This document shows, piece after piece, positions 10,609-20,908 of a stretch of 64,000 nt of DNA. A program made the position numbers and the translations under genes. Source of the DNA: Trema orientale (Eukaryota > Streptophyta > Magnoliopsida > Rosales > Cannabaceae). The stretch lies in contig JXTC01000156.1 of assembly GCA_002914845.1 (NCBI GenBank), positions 417,809 through 481,808 of the forward strand, in the 5' to 3' direction. Each line of letters opens with the position of its first letter. Within the stretch, counting starts at the first letter, position 1. A model generated the notes under the pieces. The model had not been told where the DNA came from. It saw only the letters and a program-made list of their open reading frames with translations, and made no database searches.

Positions 10609-13600
10609 ATGTTTCGATTAAATATGTTACAGATTATTACTCTGATCTTCCTTACAATGGGAGAATTTGTTGGTCATGGTGATGCTACTGATCACTTTAT
10701 TACGAGCTGCTTGAAGCATGAACGAGAAGCTCTTCTGGATTTCAAAGATGGTCTGGAAGATCCTGATCAGAACCCGCGGCTTTTGACGTGGAAGGGAAGT
10801 AACTGTTGTCAATGGTGGGGAATAACCTGTGAAAACGGTACGGGAGCTGTTACACACGTTGATCTCCATAACCCTCATCCTCAAAATCCTGGATATCCTA
10901 AATTTCAAGGCTATGCTGAAAATCCAGATGATTCTGATCATGATGATGATGATGATGATGAAGGCTTCGATTCTTCCGAAAGGTATGCATTCTGGACCCT
11001 TGGTGGGGAAATAAGGCCTTCACTAACAAAACTTAAGTCCTTGAAACACTTGGACTTAAGTTGCAACACATTCAATGGCATCTCAATTCCCATTTTCTTC
11101 GGTTCAAAATTGCAAAATCTGCAATATCTAAACCTCTCAAATGCAGGGTTTACTGGTCCAATTCCTCCAAATTTAGGAAACCTCTCTAGCCTGCGGTATC
11201 TTGATCTTAGTTCTAACACTTTTGATTCGAAAGTACCCGACTGGCTTGCCAATGTTAGTAGCCTTGCAACAATCGATTTAAGCAATAATCTTTTGCATGG
11301 AAGGATTCCACTCAGCTTAGCTGACCTTCCAAATTTGGAGATTCTGTCTCTGAATTCGAATGGTATCCTTAGAGCAAGCCCCTCTCAATTGTTGAGAGGA
11401 AGATGGGAAAAGATACAAGTCCTTGACTTGGGTATCAATGACATACACGGGAAACTTCCTACTTCCATAGGAAATATGACGTCTCTCACTTACTTGGATC
11501 TTGCTTACAATGGTATTGAGGGTGTGATTCCTAGCTCAATTGGTAAACTCTACAACCTCAAGTTTTTTCTTGTAGGGAAAAACAGTTTAACAGGAAATTT
11601 ACCAGAATCCCTTGAAGTATCACGAAATTATGTTTCTAGCAGGCCATTGACTAGTCTGCAGCACTTGGATATTTCCTCAAATAAATTGAGTGGTAGATTG
11701 CCTGAATGGTTAGGCCAACTTGAGAATCTCATTCAACTCACCCTGTACAATAACTTGTTATATGGTCCAATCCTTAAGTCTCTACATTTGTTGCAGAATC
11801 TTGAACAACTTGATCTGGGATGGAATAGACTGAATGGGACTTTGCCAAAAAGTATAGGACAACTTTCTGAGTTGTCCGTACTTCGTGTCGATTCCAACAA
11901 TTTAGCCGGTGTAGTCACTGAAAAACATTTTCTAAAACACACCAAGTTGAAAATCTTAGATATATCCTTCAACTCTTTCAAGTTGGATGTTGCTTCAAAT
12001 TGGGTCCCTCCATTTCAAACCAGGTTCATTGGCATGAGTTCATGCTATTTGAATTCCTCTTTTCCTGCTTGGCTTAAATCACAAAAGAAGATAAAACTTC
12101 TAGCTTTCTCAAATTCTAGCATTTTTGGCTCCGTGCCTTCTTGGTTTTGGGAAATTTCCCCTGGTCTAGAGTCCTTCAATTTCTCCTTTAATCAATTAAA
12201 TGGTCAGCTGCCAAGTTCCTTTAAGGTAAAGGGCAGTTTTGCAGGTGTTGTTGATTTTAGCAATAACCTCTTCGAAGGGCCTATACCTCTTCCAGTGGGT
12301 CGTATCGAATCATTTGATCTTTCCAATAACAAATTTTCAGGTTCCATCCCGGAAAATATAAGCGCTGCCCTTCCAAAATTAAAAATCCTCTCTCTTGTTG
12401 AGAACCAAATAAAGGGAAAAATTCCAGCTTCTATAGGCAACATGCAGTCTATTTTAGTCATTGATCTCTCAAGTAATAACTTGACAGGAACAATCCCCCC
12501 CAGCATTGGCAATTGTTCTCAGCTTAGGGCACTTGACCTTAGTGAAAACAATTTGTCTGGGAATTTACCTGGCACGCTAGCTCAACCAAGTTTCTTTCAA
12601 GTTTTGCACCTACGTGAAAACAAGCTTTTTGGGAAAATCCCATCAGTGTTTCGAAACATGTCGACTTTGGAAACATTGGATCTTGAGAGCAACATGTTAG
12701 TAGGAAGAATCCCACGTTGGATTGGAGAAGGTTTTGAGAAGCTAAGGATTCTTAGCTTGAGGTCAAATGCATTTTTTGGTGAGCTTCCATCTACTCTATC
12801 GAATTTAAGTTCACTACAAGTATTGGACCTGGCAGAAAATCAGTTGACCGGAACTATCCCTGCTCGTTTTGGAGATTTCAAAAAAATGATCCAAGTCCAA
12901 AATGTATTCGAGCATTTATTTTACGGGAGGATAAATGGTGGCAGCATGTATTACGAAGACAACATGGTGGTGAACATGAAAGGCCAACGTCTAAGGTACA
13001 GCAAGACCCTCTCTCTTGTAGTTAGCCTGGACCTCTCTAGAAACAATCTAAGTGGAGATTTTCCTGTTGAATTAACCAAGTTGCTCGGTTTGCTTGTTCT
13101 GAACTTGTCCGGAAACCATATCAGAGGTCACATTCCTTTCAACATTTCCAAGTTGGGACAATTGTTGTCACTTGATCTCTCAAGTAATGAACTCTCGGGT
13201 TCTATTCCTGAAAGCTTGTCCTCACTCTCATTCTTGGGGCAGCTCAACTTGTCAAACAATGAGCTTTCTGGTAAGATTCCTTATACAGGTCACATGACAA
13301 CTTTTGAACCCTCATCTTTTGCTGGAAACCTGGGACTATGTGGTGGTCCCCTTGATGTAAGATGCCCAGATGATGACAACAACGATGACGATGATTCAAA
13401 CAAGGAGAGGATTTCTGAGGAAAACTTCGTTGATAATTGGTTTTATTTGAGTGTTGGGTTGGGGTTTGCTGTGGGACTTCTTGTTCCTTTCCTCTTAATG
13501 GCCGCGAGAAAATCTTGGAGTCATGCCTACTTTGGTTTGGTGGACAAGTTTTCCGAAACAATGTGGTTGTTGAAACTCAAAGTAGCAAACCTTCAGAGAT

Positions 13601-13614
13601 CAAGGATACAATGA
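10609..13614 (+). CDS. RLP2: LRR receptor-like protein (EIX2/Cf type), intact
   Basis: A 1001-residue, intronless cell-surface receptor. The ATG at 10609 is chosen because MFRLNMLQIITLIFLTMGEF gives a normal signal peptide and matches the RLP4 start; upstream in-frame codons back to 10549 begin with a TTG and add no signal. Order: signal peptide about 1-25; LRRNT cap from Cys34 (CLKHEREALLDF...NCCQWWGI); a variable loop with six consecutive Asp at 112-117; roughly 28 plant-type LRRs; the island segment (NMVVNMKGQRLRY); final LRRs and a C-terminal cap (GLCGGPLDVRC); an acidic juxtamembrane stretch; a membrane helix about 943-965 with GFAVG (GxxxG); and a 36-residue tail without a kinase. RLPs of this kind pair with the adaptor kinase SOBIR1 and recruit BAK1 to sense microbial proteins. 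The ligand cannot be read from the sequence. Confidence 0.95.
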   Translation: MFRLNMLQIITLIFLTMGEFVGHGDATDHFITSCLKHEREALLDFKDGLEDPDQNPRLLTWKGSNCCQWWGITCENGTGAVTHVDLHNPHPQNPGYPKFQGYAENPDDSDHDDDDDDEGFDSSERYAFWTLGGEIRPSLTKLKSLKHLDLSCNTFNGISIPIFFGSKLQNLQYLNLSNAGFTGPIPPNLGNLSSLRYLDLSSNTFDSKVPDWLANVSSLATIDLSNNLLHGRIPLSLADLPNLEILSLNSNGILRASPSQLLRGRWEKIQVLDLGINDIHGKLPTSIGNMTSLTYLDLAYNGIEGVIPSSIGKLYNLKFFLVGKNSLTGNLPESLEVSRNYVSSRPLTSLQHLDISSNKLSGRLPEWLGQLENLIQLTLYNNLLYGPILKSLHLLQNLEQLDLGWNRLNGTLPKSIGQLSELSVLRVDSNNLAGVVTEKHFLKHTKLKILDISFNSFKLDVASNWVPPFQTRFIGMSSCYLNSSFPAWLKSQKKIKLLAFSNSSIFGSVPSWFWEISPGLESFNFSFNQLNGQLPSSFKVKGSFAGVVDFSNNLFEGPIPLPVGRIESFDLSNNKFSGSIPENISAALPKLKILSLVENQIKGKIPASIGNMQSILVIDLSSNNLTGTIPPSIGNCSQLRALDLSENNLSGNLPGTLAQPSFFQVLHLRENKLFGKIPSVFRNMSTLETLDLESNMLVGRIPRWIGEGFEKLRILSLRSNAFFGELPSTLSNLSSLQVLDLAENQLTGTIPARFGDFKKMIQVQNVFEHLFYGRINGGSMYYEDNMVVNMKGQRLRYSKTLSLVVSLDLSRNNLSGDFPVELTKLLGLLVLNLSGNHIRGHIPFNISKLGQLLSLDLSSNELSGSIPESLSSLSFLGQLNLSNNELSGKIPYTGHMTTFEPSSFAGNLGLCGGPLDVRCPDDDNNDDDDSNKERISEENFVDNWFYLSVGLGFAVGLLVPFLLMAARKSWSHAYFGLVDKFSETMWLLKLKVANLQRSRIQ
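10942..10959 (+). repeat. Coding (GAT)6 microsatellite in RLP2
   Basis: Six perfect GAT codons encode Asp112-Asp117 inside the loop between the LRRNT cap and the first full LRRs. The other copies have a shorter or different acidic loop (RLP4 has IFPDYADEGFDF), so repeat slippage probably lengthened it. It is a likely length polymorphism. Confidence 0.85.
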
Positions 13615-14543
13615 GGTTTGCTCACTAGCTGCCTAAATTGTTATTATTTTTAGTAGCATTATCATTTACAAGTTGCCTATATCTAACCATGTTTCTGATG
13701 ATGTTATTTTTCAGGCTTTAAATAGAGAGGGAGTAAGGGCGTAGGCAGCAAGGAAGGCTTTCTGTTTATATCTCGTCATGTCTTCTGAAATTTTATTGGA
13801 ATGATATGTATCTCTAATAACAACAACTACAATATTCAATACAAATTGCTACATTTGTATCCATAGGTCATCTCTTTGTTCAGCTGGTTTATTTTATCTC
13901 TAAACTGATGAGAAATGCATACAAAACAATTGTAACATACATATAGCAACTTGTTTTTCCTGCTTCCTTTCTATTTTATTAACATATTGTCGTTTCTCTC
14001 TGATTTGCATTAATATTGTATGGCATGTCATATTGCACGTTGTCGTTTTTCTTTATGTCCTTTATACGAGGTATCCATTTATACGACATGACATGTCCTT
14101 TTTACTATAGCTCTATTCTAAATTTTTTATACGGTGCGTGTGATGTTTTACTGCTTTTATTTTTGAACTCAAAAAATGAAAGAAAAAAAAAACTCTTTCT
14201 TTCCAAATTTTGCCATGCGGACGATCATGTCGCTTTTGAAAAACTAGTCAGGTTTGCTAGTCCACTATATATAATGTGTCGTTTTTATATGATGTCACTT
14301 GCATGACAACATGTCGCTGCATTTGGGATGTCTAACAGTCCTACGAAGTAAAAACTACGTTCCATTCAATTCTCGGAATCTTAGCTAGAATTGAAGTCAA
14401 TAATAATGACCCCCGCTAAAAGTAGATTCCACTTAAAAGTGGTCTAAGGCTTAAATCCACTAACACAAGTGCGTTACATTTTTCAACTAGAAATTGTATT
14501 AATCCCACGCTTCACGAAAACGAAAATATCTATCTACAGTGAG
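13615..14543 (+). other. RLP2-RLP3 intergenic: 3' flank, motif cluster, RLP3 promoter part
   Basis: It starts with the RLP-type 3' flank (GAGGTTTGCTCACTAGCTGCC; AGAGAGGGAGTAAGGGCGTAGG; AAATTGCTACATTTGTATCC). It then has a GTCGTT cluster at 13988-14310 (TTGTCGTTTCTC, TTGTCGTTTTTC, TGTGTCGTTTTTAT and a CATGACAACATGTCGC). It ends with a partial RLP module, CTTAAAAGTGGTCTAAGGC and TTAAATCCACTAAC (14431-14462). Unlike the other RLPs, no CCR relic is evident after RLP2. No gene is seen. Confidence 0.5.
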
Positions 14544-14553
14544 TATATATATA
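14544..14553 (+). promoter_or_regulatory. Probable TATA box of RLP3
   Basis: TATATATATA ends 40 bp before the ATG at 14594. It stands where the CTATATATT boxes of RLP2 and RLP4 stand. Position is the only evidence. Confidence 0.4.
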
Positions 14554-14593
14554 ATTAATAGCTTTGCCTAGTGAGTTCAGTTTATAAAAATAT

Positions 14594-17497
14594 ATGGTAG
14601 CAAAAGTGCTTCAATTTAAAATGTCACAAATTATTATTCTAGTCTTCCTTATGGTAGGAGAACTTGTGGGTCATGGTGAGGCTGATTGCTTGGAGTCTGA
14701 TCGAGAAGCTCTTCTCGACTTCAAAGGTGGTCTCGAAGATCATCACCCGGGCCTTTTGTCATGGACAGGAAGAAACTGTTGTCAATGGTGGGGAATACAC
14801 TGTGACAACGATACAGGAGCTGTTACACATGTTGATCTACGTAACCCTCATCCTGAAATACTATACGATGTCTCTTTCAGCAGGTATGGACTCTGGAACC
14901 TTAGAGGGATGATAAGGCCTTCACTAGCAAAACTCAAGTCCTTGAAATACTTGGACTTAAGTTTCAACACATTTCGTGGCATAAAAATTCCTGAATTCTT
15001 TGGATCGTTGCACAATTTGCAATATCTAAACCTCTCAAATGCAGGGTTTGGTAGTCCAATTCCTTCGAGTCTAGGAAATCTCTCTAGCTTGCGGTACCTT
15101 GATCTTAGATCTAACAACTTCTACTCAAAAGTACCTCACTGGCTTGTCAATGTTAGTAGCCTCAGGACAATCGATATAAGTTTTAGTGGCTTGCACGGAA
15201 GAATTCCCCATAGTTTAGCTGACATTCCAAATTTGGAGATCTTACGTCTCAGTGCGAATGATCTCAGTGCAAGTAGCTCTCAGTTGCTAAGAGGTAAATG
15301 GGGGAAGATACAAATCCTTGAGCTGGGAATGAATAGAATACAAGGGAAACTTCCCACTTCCATTGGAAACATGACATCTCTCACTTACTTAGATCTTTCT
15401 GACAATGATATTGAGGGTGGGATTCCAAGGTCAATTGGTAAACTTTGCAACCTGAAATATTTTCTGGTGTCGGATAATAATTTAACAGGAACTTTACCCG
15501 AGTCCCTTGAAGAGTCGCAATATTGTGTTTCTAGTAGTCCTCTAACCAGCCTTCAGTACTTGGATCTATCGAACAACCAACTGAGTGGTAGATTACCTGA
15601 ATTCTTGTCCCGGCTTGAGAATCTCGTTGAACTTATGCTAAACAATAACAAGTTACATGGTCCAGTGCTCGATTCTTTGTACTTGTTGCAAAAGCTTAAG
15701 AAACTTGACTTGGGAAAGAATAGACTAAATGGGTCGCTGCCAAAAATTATAGGACAACTTTCTGAATTGTCTATCCTCGATATTGGTTCCAACTGTTTAA
15801 GCGGTGTAGTCACTGAAAGACATTTTCTTAAGCACACCAGCCTGGAAAGTTTAGATCTATCTTTCAACTCTTTGAAATTGGATGTTGGTTTAAATTGGAC
15901 CCCGCCATTTCAATTGAGGTTCCTTGAACTGAGTTCATGCCATTTGGGTTCATCTTTCCCTTCTTGGCTTGAATCACAAAGGAACATTGAAGTGCTGAGT
16001 CTTTCAAATGCTAGCATTTCTGGCCCTGTACCTCATTGGTTTTGGGAAATTTCTCCAAGTCTAAGTTTCTTAAATTTTTCCTTTAATCAATTAGGAGGTC
16101 AACTACCAAGTTCATTTAAAGTGAATGGCACGTATGTAACCGTTGATTTTAGCTTTAATCTCTTCGAAGGGCCCATACCTCTTCCTATTGGCGACACTAG
16201 AGTACTTGATTTATGCAACAACAAATTTTCAGGTACTATTCCAGAAAATATCAGTGATTCGCTTCCAGACTTGTCATTTCTCTCTCTTTCTGGGAACCAA
16301 ATAAATGGGGAAATTCCAACTTCTATTGGCAAAATGCAGTCTCTTTTGGTCATTAATCTTTCGAGTAATAAGTTAACAGGAACTATTCCCCCAAGCATTG
16401 GGAATTGTTCTAGACTTAATGTACTTGACCTTAGTAAAAATAGTTTGTCCGGGAACATTCCTAGCAGGTTGGGTCAACTAAGTTTCCTTCAAACATTGCA
16501 CCTAAGTGAAAACAAGCTTTCAGGACACATACCCTAGTCGTTTCAGAATTTGTCGGATTTGGTAACACTGGATCTTGGGAGCAACAGGTTAAGAGGAAGA
16601 ATCCCACGTTGCATTGGTGAATGCTTTCAGAGTCTAATGATTCTTTGCTTGAGGTCAAATGAGTTTTTCGGACAACTTCCATCTACTTTATCAAATTTAA
16701 GTTCACTACACTTATTGGACCTGGCAGAAAATGAGTTGCATGGCACTATTCCCGCTAGTTTTGGAGATTTCAAACCCATGACGCGAATGCAAAACAATCT
16801 AGAGTATCTATTCTATGGGTTTTCGGGTAACAGCTATTACCAGGAGAACATGGTGGTGATCATGAAAGGCCAACCTCTAAGGTACACCAAGACCCTCTCT
16901 CTTGTAATCAGCCTTGACCTGTCCGGAAACAATCTAAGTGGAGATTTTCCTGTCGAAATAACCAAGTTGCTCAATTTGATGGTTCTGAACTTGTCCAGAA
17001 ACCATATCAGTGGTCACATTCCTATCAGCATCTCCAAGTTGGAACAGTTATCATCGCTTGATCTCTCAAGTAATTGGTTGTCAGGTCCTATCCCTGAAAG
17101 CTTGTCATTACTTTCATTCCTGGGAAATCTCAACTTATCGAGCAATAGCTTTTCTGGAAAGATTCCTTATATAGGTCACATGACAACTTTTGACGCCTCC
17201 TCTTTTGCTGGAAACCCAAGACTTTGTGGTGCTCCACTTGATGTAGGATGCACAAATGACACTGATGATGATGAGTCAAACAAGGAGTGGTCTTTAGTGG
17301 ACAGCTACATTGATAAGTGGTTTTATTTGAGTGTTGGGTTGGGATTTGCTGCTGGACTTCTTGTTCCTTTCCTCGTGATGGCGGTGAGAAAATCATGGAG
17401 CGATGCCTATTTTGGTTTGGTGGACAAAGTTGCAGAAACATTGAGGTTCCTGAAGCACAAAAGAGCAAAACATAAGAGGGCTCCTGGACCCCGTTAG
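14594..17497 (+). pseudogene. RLP3: LRR receptor-like protein with one in-frame TAG
   Basis: The reading frame from ATG 14594 to TAG 17495-17497 is continuous apart from one stop, TAG at 16535-16537, in a repeat where RLP4 and RLP5 have a Ser codon (IPSSF or IPPSF). No frame change is needed to read past it. The first part (647 residues) has a signal peptide, the LRRNT cap (CLESDREALLDF...NCCQWWGI) and about 20 LRRs; the part beyond has the remaining LRRs, the island (NMVVIMKGQPLRY), the cap CGAPLDVGC, a GFAAG-containing membrane helix and the short basic tail. If translated only to the TAG, the product would be a secreted ectodomain without membrane anchor. A second possible start is the ATG at 14621, nearer to the signal peptide. 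The stop may be a true nonsense mutation, a polymorphism or a sequencing error. Confidence 0.85.
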
Positions 17498-18049
17498 AAT
17501 AGAGCTGTCCGAACGAGGTTCGCTTGCTTGTTGCATACATTTTATGTTATTATTTTCTTCTTCCTTCTTTTTTTTAATGTAATATTTTTCCATTGTGTTT
17601 CTGATGCAACGGTGTTGTTTTTATTCTTCGAATAGATAGAGAGAAAGGACGAAGGCAGCAAAGATTGCGTACTATACTATCATGGCTTGTGAAGCGTTAG
17701 TGGAACAATCATGAAATGATGCATCACTAATAATGAAAATAACAAGCATTTAAAAATGCTACGTTTGTACACAAGTCATCTCTTTAATGTATTTATTTCT
17801 TTTATGCGTAAACTTATTAGACATTTGTAGCAAACATTGTATTATTTAAAGCACTATGTTTATTATGCAATGTCCTCTTTTCCTTAATGCCTTTTCTTTA
17901 AAGATATGGATTTATACAAGCTATTTTTCAGTGATTTCATTTCTTGCGGTTTGTAGCCATAACTTCTATGTTGTTGTGTTCTATTCGGTGTCGTCTTGAA
18001 ACAAGAACTCCTAGAGAGAGAGAGAGGAGAGGCAAGGTGGTGTGTGTAC
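17498..18049 (+). other. RLP3 3' flank
   Basis: Same ordered 3' flank as after RLP1: GAGAAAGGACGAAGGCAGCA (17640-17660), TATCATGGCTTGTGAAGC, then AAAAATGCTACGTTTGTACA. It runs into the CCR exon 1 relic. No gene of its own. Confidence 0.6.
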
Positions 18050-18162
18050 ATGTGTGTGTGACAGGACTGAAGCATCAGATTACATAGCATGCGTCATGGA
18101 CGGTGAAGCTCTTGCGATAACGTGCATACCCTGTCAAGGCCTCAGTTTGAGTCAAGTTAGAA
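18050..18162 (+). pseudogene. CCR-like exon 1 relic after RLP3
   Basis: TGTGACAGGACTGAAGCATC, then AGATTACATAGCATG, GTCATGGACGGTGAAGCTCT and GCCTCAGTTTGAGTCAAGT align with exon 1 of psi-CCR-0 (4583-4672), including the sequence just past the exon. It has several indels and no downstream exons. It shows that RLP3 was once followed by a CCR copy, as RLP1, RLP4 and RLP5 still are. Confidence 0.6.
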
Positions 18163-18186
18163 CTCTATCTATTTCTGTACACATAG

Positions 18187-18629
18187 GGCTTAGATTGGAT
18201 TGGACTATTAAATAGGATTAAATTGGACTGGATAGTGCTATTTAATAATATACTATGTTTAGTGCAACACATGACTAAAATAAAGTAAATATAATAATTT
18301 TTTTTAATGTAGTTCTAATTATATTTTATTTATAAATAAATAAATAATTCCAAAAATAGAAAAGATAAATTTTTAATGATGATTATATAAAATAATATGA
18401 TTTTACTTTATTTATGAAAAATAGGTATATAAAAATAAAATATATTTTTAGTTAAAAATAAAAATTAGAATTTAATTAATATTTATATATATTTATATTA
18501 ATTAAAAAAATTATTAAAGAAAGAAAAAAAAACAAAAGGTGCTAGGCTTGGGACTAAATTAATCCAACTAGAGGCACTGGGACTAAAAAGGAGGTCCGGA
18601 TTCTTTTGTCCAATCCTTCCATAGGCCCA
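18187..18629. mobile_element. Possible non-autonomous DNA transposon
   Basis: A very AT-rich block bounded by GGGCTTAGATTGGATTGGAC on the left and, in reverse complement, GGGCCTATGGAAGGATTGGAC on the right. The ends look like imperfect inverted repeats of a Harbinger- or hAT-type MITE. No clear target duplication was found, so the call is weak. Confidence 0.3.
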
Positions 18630-18739
18630 AACATTGGACTCGACAAAGGAGTCCAGTGATATGGTAGATGTTAAAATGATGTCTAGAAGCACATTAATTA
18701 TTGAATCAAAAAAGTAGGCATTTTTCTAAATATTTCAAA

Positions 18740-20110
18740 ATAAGTGATATTTCTGTAATCTTCAGAATTTAAAGCCCATTTAAGGCTTGGGATCTCGATA
18801 TGAATTCCGATTTCGAATTTGGACTCAGTGAGGTCGAGAGACGAATTTTGATATAAATATCGCTATATTTCGAAGCAGCAAGATAAAAAATCGAGGTACA
18901 TGGCTCGTTAATAATAACAGTTTGTGTACCATTGGTCGGGTCCCATCTCAGGACCCATTTTTGACAAACTATATGTCTAACTTAGCATTTTTGAGTTCTC
19001 TGTATTCAGTGGTGACTTCCGTTTTTCAATCTGAGACTTTGTTAGAAAAGTCATTTTTCAAAGTGAACTTACCGGAATCCCGAAATGACCGTCTGAGCAC
19101 TCATGTGAGCAACGAGAGATTCTTTGAGTGTCATTAGCTTGGTATAGCTACTATATCAAGATATGGGTTCAACTACTAAGTTTTATACTTGTTTTGATTT
19201 ATAATTGCATTATAATTATTTTATGAAAAATCGTGGTATACGTGATAGTTTAATAAAATTATAGAAACACATTGGATTATACTAGGATTTGACTGTGTAA
19301 TTTTATATATGCATTTTTAAATTGTGATTGTGGGGTAATATAGCAGAGAGCTACTCATTTTACAATAAATCCCAGAGTAATGCCAAGTGAGATTTTAAAG
19401 CATTGTTTGGTTATATTTTGCATAGTTATTACATATCATATTACATGTTCTACACACCATATGATGATACACTTGAGTTCTATTATTGCATCATGGTAGT
19501 TTAGATCGCTGGCGAGTTATTACAGTGCTAGGTGAAAGACCTAGAACCCTGTGCAGATTTTTAGCTGATATACCTCCGAGTAGCATTAGAACGCTGGGTA
19601 CTTTTAGTAAAGGGTATTATAGAGTCATGATGGGAGGATAAGAGCTCACTCATTTATATTAGTTTATGTATGATATATACAATTGTGTGTTTCTAGTTTT
19701 GGTTTTAATATGTGATTATTCTGGATATAAAATATTTTATGAACTTAGTTTATAAATGGATTTTAGAAAAAGTATTAACCATGCAAGTTTGGTAAATTTT
19801 GCATCTATTCGAAAAGATAATTGAAATTCTACTGAGCATGTGAATGATCACCCTCCTACTTCTTCCACTTTCAAGTGTTTGTCTATTTGAGGCAATCATC
19901 TCGGTGGTTAGATAAGCTGTGCAGCTTGTAGTTGCTTTCTACTCTCATTCCCTAGTGGGTATTTATACTCTATTAAATTCTTTTCTTTATCTAATTATTT
20001 AGCCAAGATCAGTGGATATATGAGGATGGTTTTATTATTACTTTGAGAACTTGAAACTTCAAGAGATTTTATGTAAATTATTTTGGACATTGAACTAAAG
20101 TTTTCAGTGG
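18740..20110 (+). mobile_element. Gypsy-type LTR-like sequence, degraded
   Basis: Non-coding DNA with the style and order of plant chromovirus (Del/Tekay-like) LTRs. It has a GACTCAGTGAGGTCGAGA stretch, CCGGAATCCCGAAATGACCG, a CTCCGAGTAGCATTAGAACG segment, then TACTGAGCATGTGAATGATC followed by ACCCTCCTACTTCTTCCACT. I recognise this pattern from known LTRs, but no boundaries, partner LTR or internal domains are visible. No gene is supported in the stretch. Confidence 0.45.
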
Positions 20111-20119
20111 AACGTAATT

Positions 20120-20640
20120 TACCAAAATTTATTTAGCTCACTGTTTTTCCCCCTTCCCTTCTAATTTATCAACTCATATTGTTTTCTCTGGTGATAATAT
20201 CGTATAATACAAATCCTTTTGTTTTCCTCATACTTCTCTTTCCGTTATTTACTAGCAAAAATAAAGGCAATGCTACGTTTGTATCAGTCTTCTCTTTGAT
20301 GTACTCATGAGAAATTTATAGCAAATTTGGTGTTATATTTAGCTCACTGCTTGTCCTGCTTCTTTCTAATTTGTCAAATGAAGAATCATCAAATAAACAT
20401 CACAATAATATTAATAGTGGCATATGTATCGTCTATATGTGATTTTTTAGTTAAACTTATTTATTATATATCCATGAACTGATGTCAAATTTGTCATTTG
20501 CAACAAAACACGGTCGAATTTAGCGACTTTTCTCTGCTCCCTTTCTAGTATCTACTCGTGTCGTATTCTCTGATGGCATAATCATCACACATGTCGTTTC
20601 TAGGATGATGGCATGCTTGGTTTTACGACATGTCGTTGCA
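20120..20640 (+). repeat. Three orphan copies of the RLP 3' flank
   Basis: The phrase TTTAGC(T/G) followed by a T/C-rich tract and CCCTTCTAATTTATCAACT-type sequence occurs at about 20138-20190, 20335-20385 and 20515-20565. The middle copy is preceded by AATGCTACGTTTGTATCAG, which is also found after RLP1 and RLP3. No RLP coding sequence lies next to them. They are leftovers of deleted or unequally exchanged RLP units. The last copy ends in a perfect 12-bp palindrome, ACGACATGTCGT (20625-20636). Confidence 0.5.
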
Positions 20641-20908
20641 TACGTCGTTCAGATAGGATGTCGTATAACTCGAATGGGGATGCACCTTGGCTTCATATAT
20701 GACATGTGATTGGTATTATCGTTTATAGCACAAATATTGCTTTTCATTCAACCCCTTGTCCCACTATGTTATATTATTAATAGCGTAGTAATCTGCTAAT
20801 CCAATATGAGACTTTAAGTTATTTTTCCTTGAGTAACCTCGTAGGTGAAAAAAAAAAAAAAAAGAAAGGGAACCATGGCTAACCTTGAATTTTTATTTTA
20901 TTTTATTA

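Noticed and set aside
10627..12512. Minus-strand open frames across the RLP and CNL genes.
   Set aside because: They are antisense shadows of repetitive LRR coding sequence, recurring at the same place in each paralogue with no domain of their own.
16550..17497. A separate gene for the second half of RLP3.
   Set aside because: It begins with TTG and stays in the same frame as the first half. It is the rest of one gene after a nonsense codon.
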